Below, one piece after another: positions 19,901 to 35,943 of a stretch of 64,000 nucleotides of DNA; within the stretch, counting starts at the first letter, position 1, and the number at the start of each line of letters is the position of its first letter. This stretch comes from Cristatella mucedo. Taxonomy: Eukaryota; Bryozoa; Phylactolaemata; Cristatellidae. The notes below the pieces were generated by a model. That model searched no databases. It worked only from the letters and a program-made list of their open reading frames with translations, and had not been told where the DNA came from. The DNA is taken from contig WPIO01000025.1 of assembly GCA_009760855.2 (NCBI GenBank), positions 3,847,001-3,911,000 of the forward strand, in the 5' to 3' direction. The translations under genes were made by a program, and so were the position numbers.

Positions 19901-20918
19901 TTATCTTTTTCTTTATCAACTACTATAAGTGGAGTTAGAATTGTATTATCATATTCGTAAACATTAATAGTTATGTTAAATAATTCTGCTAAATGAGGAA
20001 TGTCAACAACATTTAATACGTTTGAAAGATAATTTTCCTTAACGTTGAACAACTCTTGTATTCTCTTTAGATGATGTGAATATTTCTCATGTAATATTTT
20101 TTTAAATCAGCAGTAGATTCTGGATGATTATCTCTCCATTGAAGAAACCTTAACACACACCATAAAGCACAAAGATTATCTGATTCATTCTTTATATTAA
20201 TTGTTGACCTTTTCTTTTCTAATTTTTCTGGCATTGGTAAATAACTACCACCAAATTTATGACAAAAATTAGAAAACTTTGCATAAATAGCATTAATGCC
20301 AATTGCAATCCAATTAGACCCTCTTTCTAACCATTCCTCTACTTTCTTTTTAAAAGATGCAAAGTGAATTCGTATTATTCTATCAATATCTGAAAATCTC
20401 TATATTTTGAATTACTTACTCCTGCAAATGGTTGGTAATTAAACGCACCCCTTTCTGAAGCTAAAATAGGCGAAATAACAAGTGTCTTTTTTTAAGTCAC
20501 TCTTGTTTTTAACTAATTCTCTAATAACTAATTTCAATTCTGCTCCAATCTTATCATATATTGCATCAAAATCAATTACATTCTTTTCGGGCCCAATATA
20601 TTCATAATCTAAGAATTTACCATCAGAAGAAGATTTTCCTAAAAACCAACCTGTTTCTTGTATTTTCATTAACCTTTTGGATTCTCTATCGAAAGACCAT
20701 CCGCTGTTAGTCTTAACGGTTTTCTTAGCAATAGGATTATCTAGTTTTATATCTGTTGGTGTTCTTAGAGTTGCAATCATTGCATCTAAACTGTCTTTTG
20801 AGAAAGGATATTTTGGAAGAAGACCTGTACGTTTTCTTACCTCTTCTCTAATACGTTTTGCATGTTCGCTAAATTTTTCACCCTCCCGTCGCATGAAGTA
20901 ATCAATGTTTTGAGACAT
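16930..20918 (-). pseudogene. Protein-primed family B DNA polymerase (Polinton pPolB), many lesions
   Basis: Pieces in order. N-terminus 20439-20918 (MSQNIDYFMRREGEKFSEHA), then frames with RGSNWIAIGINAIYAKF and INIKNESDNLCALWCVLRFL. Zinc finger CKRCLCRFYSKDKLESHVDAC-like at about 19740-19790. Exo I YADFECLL at about 19600. NFLTAPGLTWSAGLRF at 18480-18758. Motif A as YVNANSLYATAM near 18395. A block with GYAFEVNMHCPDELHDIY (18117-18374). Motif B KLKNNALFGKTMEN and motif C LAYSDTDSLVMQI in 17353-17988. C-terminus with AFDSKRYWLDCGVYSYSYGN ending at 16930. The order and motifs are those of Polinton polymerases. Motif A has Asn where the catalytic Asp is expected, and there are many frameshifts and stops. 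In live relatives it replicates the element using a terminal protein. Confidence 0.92.
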
Positions 20919-21838
20919 ATATAAAGATAGAAAATTTATTTAATTAAATTTTTAATTAATTGCAACTATTTTTTACTATTATATAGTCATATCAACTTAA
21001 CAAAACTCTAAATAGATATAAAATGAAGGGTATGGAGAATAGGGTCTCGAGAATGACGGCAGCCATTAAATAAATCCGACGACGAGAAACGATCGAGCGT
21101 TAGCGAGATTGTTTATCTGAGTGCTGTTTATTTAATTGATGACGTCATTCGAATAAGCCCTAGGCTACATGCCATTCATTTTATATCTACTGGGTCACGG
21201 TCAATATAGCAGGGTCACGGTCGGCTTAGCTGACAAAGAGGCTGCAAATGGGCGAGAGAGGCACAAAGGGTCGGCAGCCAGCTTCTTAACAGGCTTTTAA
21301 GTGGTTTGGCCAAAGCTACCGGCAGCAGCAACAGCAGCAGCCTGCGAGCACCCGCGTCGCGGGTGCTTCGCCTCGCGGCGGCGAAACTTGCACAGTCATT
21401 GTTTATACTAAACCCGATCAATATCAAGCTCTGCACCCCAGTGACAATGCCGTGTCCAACTTTCAAAAGCCGGCCGCTGAATGCCGGAGCCGGCGGAGAG
21501 CGGCTGAGGCTGGCCAACCAGCTCCATAGCCAGACCCGGATCAATCCAACTTCTCCTTTTCGAAATGCCTCCCCTTCTTCCATCTGCCAGTGCACTGCTA
21601 CCTAACAATCGTGTGCAACGCTCTCCTCCGCAGACACAGGCAAACAAGATGGACACACACCGGCCGTGTCGGTAGAAACTTTTTTCTCTTTCTTCCTCCT
21701 ATCACACACACACACAAGCGCGCGCGCGCACGTACGCATGCATGCACGCACGCATGCACACACACTTTATCTTCTTTATATCTTACATCTCGTCTCCTCT
21801 CTCTTCTCTCCTTCTCCCTCTGCGTTACATCTCTTCAC
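20919..21838. other. Polinton right edge and host flank; no gene supported
   Basis: AT-rich until about 20.99 kb, then mixed and GC-richer sequence. It includes short CA/GCGC-rich stretches (21700-21770). ORFs on both strands overlap and show no family resemblance. Confidence 0.5.
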
Positions 21839-22130
<292 letters not shown>

Positions 22131-22398
22131 ACACACTCTACAAAATTATCTACCAATCCATCTATTCGTCCATCAATTTCTCTACGTCTCCTCTATCTAT
22201 CTCTGTCTCGCTCATTCATTTGTATTCATCTCGCTTTATATTTTCGAGCCTCTCATTCCTAACCACTATGTTTTGCACTAATCTCTCTCTCTCCGGACTA
22301 TTCTAAGTTACTATATCTCCTATATTCTAAGTTTCTATATCTCCCTCTCATTCTCTCTCCGGACTATTCTAAGTTACTCTCTCTTCCTCTCACTCACG

Positions 22399-22400
<2 letters not shown>

Positions 22401-22487
<87 letters not shown>

Positions 22488-22545
22488 ATCATTTCCCTCC
22501 CTCTCTTTTGTTTTCTCTCTCTCTCTCTCTCTCTCTCTTCCTCCT
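22401..22545. repeat. (CT)n microsatellite, second tract
   Basis: About 75 bp of pure CT followed by an interrupted CT-rich stretch. Confidence 0.95.
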
Positions 22546-23271
22546 TCTCTCTATCTCTCTCTTCGCTCTCTCTTCTCACTTCCGCTTGTTTCCCTCTTTA
22601 CCTCTCTTTACCCTCCTCTGAAAATGCTAAGCTGCTTAGCTGGGGCTTATATGAATGAGAAATAACAAGTGCCCGCTTAGCATATTAACGACTTCGAAGC
22701 TGGTTCACTCGCTTTTAGGTCTCTCTTTATTCTCTTGCTCCTGCCTGCGCACCTGACTTTCATAATTTCTTACCGTCGCCTCGACCGCGCCCGCGCCTGC
22801 GTCTCTGACGAGCCTCAAAGCCCTTGAAGATCGCGAGCGCCTTCAGGTACAAGTACTCTGGGAGCTCGAAGATCCTACAAGCTGACGTTTCGTCATCGCA
22901 CCGCCCCCCCCCCCGATTTGACGGCATTCAGAGAGAAGCTAAAATCCTACATAGGTGCCTCGCAACCTGCGTGCATTATCCATTAATTGCATTAATAATT
23001 ATTTAATCATAATAATAATAATTTAATTGCATTGTCCTTTAATCTTGTTCTCGGTGAAATTGTGCGTGTGACTTTCTTGGGAAGCTATATGAATGTTTTG
23101 CTATTAGTATTCATATGCTGATACTCATGTCGCGAGTATTTACTGACCCGGGTGTACGCAGAGGCGTAACTGCCGCAAAATGCGGGTAATGCGGCGCAGA
23201 CGCGGCTCAGACTACATCCCCCGTAGACCCGGCACAGAGCGGGCAAGAGCCATATCAGACCGCCAGCGCCA
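22546..23271. other. CT-rich to GC-rich upstream region; no gene seen
   Basis: Mixed sequence with a run of C near 22903-22912 and an AT-rich patch near 22985-23020. From about 23150 it becomes CpG-rich, as expected for a promoter zone of the gene at 23721. Confidence 0.4.
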
Positions 23272-23317
23272 CCGCAGCGCCGGGCGTAGGGCGAACACTC
23301 TACGCCCGGCGCTGCGG
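23272..23317. repeat. Perfect inverted repeat, 18 bp arms, 10 nt loop
   Basis: CCGCAGCGCCGGGCGTAG (23272-23289) and its exact reverse complement (23300-23317). It lies about 400 bp upstream of the reductase gene start. Confidence 0.9.
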
Positions 23318-23720
23318 CGGCGGCGGCGGCGATTCGCGCCTCGGCCGAAGGCGCGGCGGCGGCGGTCGCCGCCTCGGATAGAAGCAATGCGTCGCGCTTT
23401 CGGCCCATCTCCGTCGCCGTCCTATCCCAAAGCCGCTGTGCCCTTGACGGCAGCCCCAAGGTCGCGGGTCTGGCAGCGCCTGCGGCTGGCTTCGAGCAGC
23501 TCGCCAGCCACCGAGGAGGCTGTCGCAGGCATCTCATTCGCGCTCGGCGTCCATTCGCGCGAGCCGCCAGATGAAGGTCACGCCTCCGAGCAGCCGCGCG
23601 TGCGCAGGCCTCGCTCGACCTCAAGTTCAGAGGGCGCTCGCTCCGGCCGAGCGGTGCAGACTCGATTGGCCCCGGCAGCGCAGCAGCAGAGTGCGGCGTA
23701 GCGCGACGCGAACAACCGCC

Positions 23721-25067
23721 ATGGCGACGCAGCCGGTCGTTGCAATGCTGCTCGGCACCGTGCGGCCGGAGAGAATGTGCGACAGAGTGGCGGCGTACGT
23801 GAGGCAGAAATTGTCCCTCGAGGGCTTTGACGTCGAAATCATCGGTGAGTGTCACGCCGACCCGCTTTCTCGCGACGCTACGGCCGTTTCCGCACTCGCG
23901 ACACCGAATTTAAACCGCGAAAACTCGTCGCCGGTACTGCCACTACCATTAATGCCCGGCGCCCGACTCCCCTACGCCCGAGTCGCTGCCATCGGTTCTC
24001 TGCGGACGGCCTCGGTTTAGCTTTGGCATACTGCAAATAGCACCGTCATAGCTTACGCTAACCGATCAATAAAGTTAGCACAGCCTCAATGACCACTCGT
24101 AGTACGCTAGCCGTACAGCCGCCGCTGCCGCCGCCGCAGCAGCGTCTTCCCGCAGCAGCGGCGCCGCCGCCTTCGCAGCTGCCGCCGCCTTCGCAGCTGC
24201 CGCCGCCGTCGCCGCCGCCTCGTCGATGGGTGCTAGTGAGCCTTGAGGCCAATTTCTCGCGCACGCATGCGCGTGGCTGCACCCGGCGCCTGATCTTCAG
24301 TATGGAAACTGCACGGTCATCGCTAACCACATCCAATCAATTGAGCGAGCTTGGCGTAGTCGTCAACAGGTACTAAGCGTCGGCGACCGAATAAAGGCCT
24401 GCGCGCGACTGGCACGAATCGATGCGGTTCGCGCGCCTGGTCCGCTTGGGCCGAGACCTACGCGCCTACGCAGTGGCGGAGCGCGAGCAGAGCGGGAAAT
24501 TATCTCTCTTGTCAACGAGCTTTACCCCTGTCCGAAGCGTCCGCAGTCGTCGGCCTCCGGACAGCTAGCTCAGGTCGACAGTTGGAATCGAGCGGCGGCA
24601 ATTCTGAGTGAGTGCGAGGAGCTGTCTATAGCAGCTACGGCTCTGGGCTTCATTTCTATAGCTGCTTATCGCCGCTATAGAAATAAAGTCGTACGCTCGT
24701 TGACGATATAATCGAGGTTAAATCGCGTAGTCGAATCATTCCGCACTATATATCCGCAATAGAAAAAGGCCCGAACGCCAAGCCGAGCCTGGGAATTGAG
24801 CCGACGGTAATTACCCCGACGCGCTACCGGCGACGGATAACTCTAGCCGCTCGTCCTTGAATGAACCAAAGCAGTTCACATATCGCTGAGAAGACAAGCA
24901 ACAGCCAAGAGCCGACACAGCGAGCAGTGCGGTTTGAGCCGTCCGACGGCCCGAGCCGCACTGCTCTCTCCATCTCTCTTCTCTCCTCCTCTCTCCCTCT
25001 CTCCCTCTATTTCCTCTCTCTTTCTTTCTTTTTCTCCTTTCTCTCTCTCTCTCCCCTCTCCCCCTCT

Positions 25068-25140
<73 letters not shown>

Positions 25141-26149
25141 CGGCTGCAGCTGTCCTAACCACTCGTATGTCACGCCACCGCGTACACATACCGACTCTCG
25201 TTTGTAATGTTGGTGCCAACAGATCCGGCCGTCCTCAAGTTTCCGCTGCTGGACACACCGCTGCAGTTCTACGAGGACCCCAGCCAGGCTCCTCAGAACG
25301 TCGTAGACACGAACGAGAGGCTACGCGCAGCCGACGCGTACGTCGTCATCGCAGCGGAGTACAACCACTCGATGCCACCGGCGCTGACCAACATGCTCGA
25401 TCATTTCCCGAGCACGTCGTTCCAGTATAAGCCTTGCGCAATCGTGTGCTACTCGATGTGTGAGTGACTCGTCTCGCAGCCGCCCTTTACCCACCTCTCT
25501 TTCCCTCTCTCGTTGTCTCTCTCCTCTATTTCTTCCCTCTCATCTCTCTCTCCTCTCTCTCTCTCTCCCTCTCCTCTCTCTCCTCTCTCCCCCTTTCGCG
25601 CTCCTCTCTCCTACCTCCTCCTCTCTCCCCTTCTCTATCTTTCTCCCTCTCTCTTTCCCCTCTCTCTATTTCTTTCCTCTCTCTCTCTCCTCGCTTGTTC
25701 TCAGTCTATCTCTGGTGCACCTGCTTTTGGTGTCGCGCCCAGCTGCTCGCAGCGACAGATATTTCTTCTTTCCTTTTCCGATCGCTCGCCGCTCCGATCT
25801 TTTGCTCGCAGCTCCGTTTGGCGGAATGAGGGCGGCTATGCAGCTGCGAAGCTTCTTGTCCGAGCTGGGCATGCTGACGGTGCCCGCCATCTTCTCCGTC
25901 GCGACCGTACACGAGACGCTGAGCGAAGATGGCCAGTCGACCGACCCTCACTTGGCAGAAGCCGCCGCGAAGACCATAGAGCAGCTAGCGTGGTACTCGC
26001 AAGCGACAAAATCTCAACGTGACTCGGCGGCCGTAGATCCGAAGCTTTCGGAGCTGCGGCTGCGGCGGCACCTTAGCGCCGCAGCAGCCGCAGCTCCGAA
26101 AGCAGCGGTAGCGAGAGGCCACCAGTCTGGACCATGCTGCCAGAGCTGA
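23721..26149 (+). CDS. NADPH-dependent FMN reductase-like flavoprotein, gene 1 (three exons)
   Basis: Exons 23721-23844, 25223-25459 and 25812-26149, with donors GTGAGT and GTGAGT and acceptors CCAACAG and CTCGCAG; both introns are phase 1. Product about 232 aa. Exon 1: MATQPVVAMLLGTVRPERMC, the first strand and FMN-phosphate loop of the flavodoxin-like fold. Exon 2: VVIAAEYNHSMPPALTNMLD, the conserved EYNxSxPxxLxNxLD segment, then KPCAIVCYSM. Exon 3: PFGGMRAAMQLRSFLSELGM and the last strand VPAIFSVATV. This fits the NADPH-dependent FMN reductase family (PF03358), cytosolic flavin/quinone or azo reductases. An extra tail of about 40 residues after QLAWYSQATKSQRD is Arg/Ala-rich and encoded by an inverted repeat (26044-26103). 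It is the paralogue of the minus-strand gene at 31351-35507. Intron 1 holds GCC repeats and a (CT)n tract; intron 2 is CT-rich. Confidence 0.85.
24119..24216. repeat. GCC-rich simple repeat with an 18 bp tandem duplication
   Basis: GCCGCCGCC-type sequence, with CCGCCTTCGCAGCTGCCG repeated twice, in intron 1 of gene 1. Confidence 0.85.
24652..24684. repeat. Perfect inverted repeat, 11 bp arms, 11 nt loop
   Basis: ATTTCTATAGC (24652-24662) and its reverse complement (24674-24684), in intron 1 of gene 1. Confidence 0.8.
25071..25136. repeat. (CT)n microsatellite in intron 1
   Basis: About 66 bp of pure CT within a longer CT-rich tract from about 24960; it ends less than 90 bp before exon 2. 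Confidence 0.95.
26044..26103. repeat. Perfect inverted repeat inside the 3' coding tail of gene 1, 20 bp arms
   Basis: GCTTTCGGAGCTGCGGCTGC (26044-26063) and its exact reverse complement (26084-26103), loop 20 nt and itself GC-rich. It encodes the odd Leu/Arg/Ala tail of gene 1. Confidence 0.92.
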
Positions 26150-26170
26150 ACGCAGCTCATCGATACGCCG

Positions 26171-26206
26171 CTCCATCCGCCTGGCCGCTCCATCCGCCTG
26201 GCCGCA
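26171..26206. repeat. Tandem duplication of 18 bp
   Basis: CCGCTCCATCCGCCTGGC-type unit present twice in a row, just after the stop of gene 1, in its presumed 3' UTR. Confidence 0.8.
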
Positions 26207-26439
26207 GCGTCGCCTCGGCTGTCTCTCTTATAGAATATAGAAGTTGTAGATCCTTTTGAGGCCTGCTTTCTTTCACGTCGCGATTCACGTTGCAAGCAGA
26301 GCTGCAGCACGGGCGTTTAGCACAACAATTCGCAGTCACGGATCGTCATTCCATGCCGTCGGCGAGCAGGCAAACGTTAGTGGCAGCCGGTCCGAACCGG
26401 CCGAGAACACTGACTTTACGCGTGAGATCTCGTGCGTGT

Positions 26440-26507
26440 GCGTGCGTGTGTCTGTGTGTGTGTGTGTGTGTCTGCGTGTCTGTGTGTGTGTCTGCGTGTG
26501 TCTGCGT

Positions 26508-26548
<41 letters not shown>

Positions 26549-26560
26549 TGTGTGTATGAG
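26440..26560. repeat. (TG)n microsatellite with TCTG/TGCG variants
   Basis: Imperfect TG tract; the overlapping Cys-Val and Thr-His ORFs in all frames are artefacts of it. Confidence 0.95.
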
Positions 26561-26681
26561 TGCGCGTGCTTGCGTGAGTGTGCAATTGAATGTGCGTGTT
26601 TGTGTGGTATGTGCAATCAATGAAGATGCAGCGTGATAGCTAGTCAGCTAGCGACGGTATTAAGAATCGAAGCACGAGTTA

Positions 26682-26860
26682 CACAGTCGACTCTGCGTAT
26701 AAGAATATCGGATGTAGGAATACCCTGCTCATAAGAAGAGCAGTTCCGCGTTCCAGATATTACTCTAGCAATAGTTTCACTCCGTATATGGGATTACTCC
26801 GCCTATAAGAATGACCATTTGCCGGACCAAGCGTATTTTTATAAGCGGACAACTGGACTG
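26682..26860. mobile_element. Possible pogo/Tc1-mariner-type MITE
   Basis: TA dinucleotides flank both ends. The left end (CACAGTCGACTCTGCGTATA) is roughly the inverted match of the right end (TATAAGCGGACAACTGGACTG). Internal sequence repeats 'ATAAGAA'. TIR identity is imperfect, so this is tentative. Confidence 0.35.
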
Positions 26861-26866
26861 TAGTCA

Positions 26867-29177
26867 GGATGCTCGTGCGCGAAATCAACAAACGAACTCG
26901 CGGGCTTTGCCTCGGGTTCCTCGACGTACGTCGGCATTTCGGAATGCCAAGCTGAGCTCCAAAAGCACTCGCATGTTCGTAGCAAACAGCAGACTCGCTA
27001 GCACATGTTAGTTGCACGCACAAGAGCTCGCATCTCGAAAGATGGCGCGCGCGAAGTAGCGCTACGACAAAGCTCCGACATAACTTTCGCATGGCTTGAG
27101 TGTAGGCACTCGAGGAGCGTGCCTACACTTCATCTCGCGGCTCAAGCCTCGGCAGCTCCAAGTGCAGAAGAAGATTAATCGGCATTTCTTTAGGCCGACG
27201 GTCACTAACTAAGCCAAGGGCATGCTTTCTTTGTCATTTAAATTAAGAGATTTTTGGTCTTTTTAGGGCGTTATGTAGATTCCTTATTATTATTATTGGC
27301 ATAGCGCATGAGAAAACAAATATTTGTAGGAAGCGGCTACTGAGGCCGCGGGGCATGGGGCCGGCCGAGTCTGTGGCTTTAGGTCACGTCAGTAAGGCTA
27401 CTGCGATTGGTCGGCGAGCTGAGCGACTTGTTGGAACTGAAAATGTTGGTAAACTCAGATCAAGGCCAAGCGGCATTGTCTTATGTGTGTCGCTGACTAG
27501 TCGACGCCCGGACGTCAATAAACCACTTCCCTATTCCAAAGTGCCAAATGACCAAAAAAGATTTTTCAACGATCGGAGTTCAAATTTTGAAATTGCGGGT
27601 TTCATATGCCATGCAAAATCGTCCAGTATTGCTGGCTAGATCTTCAGCCCCAGCTTTAAAAAATAAAAATAGGTCGACTCATTTTCTAAGAAAAACGCTG
27701 TGAATTCACTGATTTTGATGCAGGCAGCCAAGACAATGCAGCCATGATTAGACACAATGCAGTAAAATATATGAAGAAACATCTTTTCCTTCAAATCAAC
27801 TCAACATAGACGTTCGAGCCGCTGTACGATCTGGGTTTACACTATTTTCCCTGGACACGCAGTGTAGTAACCTGCTAGTAGTAACATCTAAACCTCCACA
27901 CAATGTATCCATGCTAGATAACCGTCTGTGGTAGACTACAATTTAAGAGCATGCACACATGCCGAGAAACATTAAGAACTCAAATTGTGCGATTTCTGTC
28001 CATGAAGCGTGTACTGGTGAAGAGGTGCGTGGTCTTTGTACACTTAAACTTTCGCAAATGCATAGATAGCATCACTGGCACCCGGACACCAGGGCAATCG
28101 CTTGCTTCGAGACATCCGTAGGCTCCCGAGCAGTGGTAAACGTCCAGACTTGCCATCTGCACTGACCAAAAAAATTGTCCTGCTTCAGTGGGAGATGGGG
28201 TGCGCACGCAATGACGCGAATCGACCCGTCTAGCAAGCCTTCCAGTCAGCCTATGACCCTGACGCTTAGGGGAGCTACATCTTAGGCCTGCTCATCTCAT
28301 TGGTTTGCATCCATCTACGGTCCTTGCATTTCATTGATAACCTCTACCAGTTCTGCGTAGTAATTCCCAGTCAGTACGCCTGCCAGTACCAAGGTTACGC
28401 TACAGGGTGAAGCTAGCTGGCTGAACACAGAATGTGGAAACTCAGCATGAGTCATCGCTTTCATTACCGTTGTATACCTGCTCCCAGCACCGTACAGCTG
28501 CAAAACTGAGGCTTCAACAGCAAGCACATAACAGCACTTGGCAAAACCTTTTAAAAAGCGATTGACTCATTCAACTTTAAGTGACTTGGAGCCCGGTAAG
28601 GCCTTCATGACTGCCCACTGTTCAGGCATTAAATCTGGGCAGCCACTGCGATTGGCTCTGAGACAGTTAACCTTTACAATTCGCATCTTCTCCCTGGTGG
28701 CTCCTACTTTGTGACATCGGCCATGATCTTGCAAGTAAGTGCTGCCTAATAGACACCCAGCTACGGATATAGATTCGCTATGCTACGATCTCAAAAGTTT
28801 TACTGCTGAAACAGCTGGACTGTACAGGACTTTGCCTCGCGGAAGGGCTTCGATGGCGCATCCAACATGGCTGTGAGATCTACGATCTGCGGGCATCAAT
28901 CGCGGATATCAATCGTAAATACCGACGAGATTGCGTGCAACGAAGCTGCGCATGTTGCCTCGTACAAGAACGGCATTCCCTAAATCACCGCGTTCTTCAC
29001 TTTGATCAATGACACCATCGATGCGACGACTACGTCGAGCAAGCTGCCCAATGACCAGCGGCTTAACAAGCAGAAAATCGTCCGGGATGAGAGCTCAACG
29101 AGCTACAGTTTGAGAGACAGGTCGTGATTTGAATCGGGAAACGGCACCATGGTGGCACGGCACCTTGATCGCTGTTC
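26867..29177. other. Mixed unique sequence; no gene supported
   Basis: Short scattered ORFs only, a small (ATT)n patch near 27285-27296, and no recognised domain or repeat. Confidence 0.4.
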
Positions 29178-29238
29178 TCGCGCTGAAGGTAATAATCAAG
29201 CGGTGCTGTGCACCGCTTGATTATTACCTTCAGCGCGA
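29178..29238. repeat. Perfect inverted repeat, 28 bp arms, 5 nt loop
   Basis: TCGCGCTGAAGGTAATAATC... (29178-29205) is the exact reverse complement of 29211-29238, with loop CTGTG. Five more bases pair beyond a 2 nt bulge (GCTGT with ACAGC). Confidence 0.95.
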
Positions 29239-30100
29239 CAGCCGAGGTCATTCAGAGTGTCGAGGCCGACGATATCGCGGATGTGCAGCTCGCAAGTGCA
29301 ACGCAGCTATTCGACAACATGCTCACGCTCAAACTCGCTGTCATCTTGCACGTGATTGCAGGGAAATTCGCTCATCGCACGAGCTATCGTAGGCGTTGAG
29401 AAAATACGAGGATATACTGAATGCAATGCACTCGGTCGAATTCTCCTTCCTGTCACTGAAAAGGACGAGCGAAACCAGCTACCTTGAGCTGCTGGTCAAG
29501 GTCGTAAAATTTTGTTGAAGCCTCGATATCGATGAGCTTGACAGGAGTACTACGTTCCAAGCGGTAGGCCTAGTCTAGATGCGCATGAACACGATTGATT
29601 GTGAATTCCGTGTTGATATCTTTAGCTCGGCGATCGACAATGTCCTATTTCAATGACATTTCCTATTAAACGCTGAGTCAAACCAGATTCTTTGTCTAGC
29701 TGAGCAAATATCGCCTTACAATCAGTGTGCGGCCTTTAATGCCGATAAGCTTGCAGAAATCGCCTTATACAGATGTCGATAAGCTTGAAGAAATCGCCTA
29801 TTGTAAGTAGGCCGTCTCCGACGTCAGAGCTAATCCTATCGAAGCAGCAGCAGCTAACTTGCACCTAGACATTGAGACGTTGAAGAATACCCACTTTACC
29901 TAAACCTGCCATCTCAACGCTTTCGCAGTCGAACGAGCAGCTAGCAGCTAACACCTGGTCTACCAACTGTTTCGCTCTATTCGGATGCTGTCAATGACAA
30001 CTCTTATGGTCGGGCGTGTCTTCAAGGGTTTACAAGTTCATCAAGACCCGTTAGTCACGACGATTGGCACCTATTACCTTCACGATACCATTTTGTTGTA
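29239..30100 (+). other. Decayed coding-like region of unknown origin
   Basis: Two adjacent frames read like an old helical protein: EVIQSVEADDIADVQLASAT with LTLKLAVILHVIAGKFAHR, then ALRKYEDILNAMHSVEFSFL with YLELLVKVVKF. Stops follow at short intervals after that. No family recognised; it may be an old gene remnant or chance. Confidence 0.25.
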
Positions 30101-30104
30101 TGTT

Positions 30105-30282
30105 GAGACGGTAGGGGGACCGTGATAGTCCATGAGGTAAGTAAGGTGCTAGCTCTTCACGACCGACGTCGTGGGTTCGTGTCCTGCAGTGGAAGATTCT
30201 TTATTGCCGACTGAAAGTGGAGACAGCTGTCCAGGCTCTTCGGCCACTATACAAGGCTGTTAAACTAGATAATAATATTACT
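30105..30282 (+). mobile_element. tRNA-derived SINE, family B (diverged copy)
   Basis: Head with GAGGTAAGTAAGGTGCTAGC and CGTCGTGGGTTCGTGTCCTG (B box), tail with CACTATACAAGGCTGTTAAAC. Related to the minus copies at 36105, 50030 and 50416. Confidence 0.6.
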
Positions 30283-30948
30283 TAGCTGGACCTCAACAAC
30301 GATGAAATTATGCCCTACTTCCTGCCGATGAACGACCACTGACTCAGTCAAAAACAACATAGTTGTACCCTATAATTTGCAGGTCTTGCCCTTAACAGAT
30401 AAATCAAGACAGTGCCTCTGACCCTAACAGAAATTCTATGTGAAGCTAGACTCCGACTGATTTCCGCCTGGGATCGAGATGATGGTTCGTATCAGACCAT
30501 CTTTGAATTGTCAAGCCACGTAATTTCGAATGTAACAACCGTGAGTGAGTCCGTCTATACACACAAGTGGCCGATATCTCGCTTACGTTACATCCTGTAT
30601 GATATCTATTGAACTACCTGACCTAGTCAACTGCTGCTTTATACGAATCGGTGTCCAGGAGTACCTTCAGTTTCCGTCTTGTGGCCTCAGCTTATGTGAC
30701 AAACTTCCTTAACGTGACCACCACAACAACTCAAGTTCGGCCACATGGCTGCACAAACCAGCCACACAACTTTATCGCTTGCAATCTAAATGTCTTCGAG
30801 TCAAACTGCATCTACTATCAGCTAAGGCATGACGAGTGTGTAACGCCAGCTTTATTTGCAACTAGTTGTCGGGGTGTCGTTTCCAGCGGCCAATGAATCG
30901 CACAGGACAATGTTGCCAGAACGTCTTCGGTCACCTATCAAACACTAC

Positions 30949-31107
30949 GCCGAGCTGGTTTAGTCAAGCGGTTAAGGTGCTAGCTCCGACCAAGGTCTGA
31001 CTGAGGTCGTGGGCTCGAGCCCCGAGGCATATCTGAAGCGCCTGAATAGAGATTAAGTTCTCTTGGGGCGCTAAATAAATGAATTATAAATGAATTATAT
31101 TTACTAT
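30949..31107 (+). mobile_element. tRNA-derived SINE, family A
   Basis: GCCGAGCTGGTTTAGTCAAG head, B box GTGGGCTCGAGCCCC, tail AGCGCCTGAATAGAGATTAA...GGGGCGCTAAATAAATGAATTAT. The best preserved family A copy next to 8448. Confidence 0.9.
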
Positions 31108-31350
31108 CCTAGAAATAAAGTCCGTTCGCATGCTGATGCCTCTGCTTGCGACCAGCCCGGTGCTCCCTCTGCCTGGGTTACAAGTGCGAGAATCGCCAGC
31201 TAGGTATGGCACGTAGGCAGGTAGGCCCTAACAGCCTTAAGACCATTAACTGTGCGCATAGCAATGCCGACACCCGTGAAGCAAGGCTGCATGCTCTCAG
31301 CGCCATCGACACTGAGAGCACTCGGCCATCGCCTTCGGTCACGTCGCCTT

Positions 31351-35507
<4,157 letters not shown>

Positions 35508-35943
35508 GATTATCAGCGCTCGCAAACCCTTGTTACACCGCCGGTTCCACCCGCCCTAATGAGAAAATGCCGACTCACGCCGGCCTCTCATAGGCGCCCC
35601 CCCAGCAGCCGGCGGTTCTGCACATGACTCAGCATAATGTGCCCACACTTGATGCGATATTAGCAAATAAATAATATTTAAAATGTGTAAACTATATACT
35701 TTAGAATTTAATCAAAGCTTTCCAGTTTAAGTCGTTATGATATACTAGTAACAATTGGACATGCGCACTGACTACGGCAGATTAGATACTAGGATACTAC
35801 CCACGTATTAGATACTAGGTCCACGGCACGGTAAACAGCGACCCCCGGCATAGATATGCAGATCAACTTTGAACAGCCATAGGTTTCCGTAGACGCTTTC
35901 GACGACTAGCCCTGCCACTATTAGTCCTATGTAGTAATAATAT
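35508..35943. other. Upstream region of gene 2; no other gene seen
   Basis: Presumed 5' flank of gene 2, with an AT-rich tract near 35650-35720 and an (ATA)n patch near 35935. An 18-mer CCACGTATTAGATACTAG occurs here (about 35803) and again near 37630. Confidence 0.4.

Larger units (their letters stand above)
1..20990. mobile_element. Polinton/Maverick (adintovirus-like) element, decayed, left end outside window
   Basis: AT-rich block encoding a family B DNA polymerase with a zinc-finger and protein-primed-type architecture, an A32-like packaging ATPase, an adenain-type protease, a capsid-like protein and a PLA2 protein; together these define Polintons/adintoviruses. Gene orientation alternates in blocks. 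Nearly every gene carries frameshifts or stops. The right boundary is placed where base composition changes, near 20.95-21.05 kb; I could not identify terminal inverted repeats or a target duplication, and no integrase is in view. It is interrupted by a SINE (8448-8605), a LINE fragment (10503-10701) and a 2.8 kb LINE (11051-13888). Confidence 0.85.

Noticed and set aside
20919..21060. Polinton terminal inverted repeat
   Set aside because: The composition change is clear, but the left end is outside the window, so no inverted partner or 6 bp duplication can be shown.
23721..26149. Bacterial contamination as the source of the FMN reductase genes
   Set aside because: Both genes have introns with GT/AG borders at the same positions and lie among animal-type repeats.
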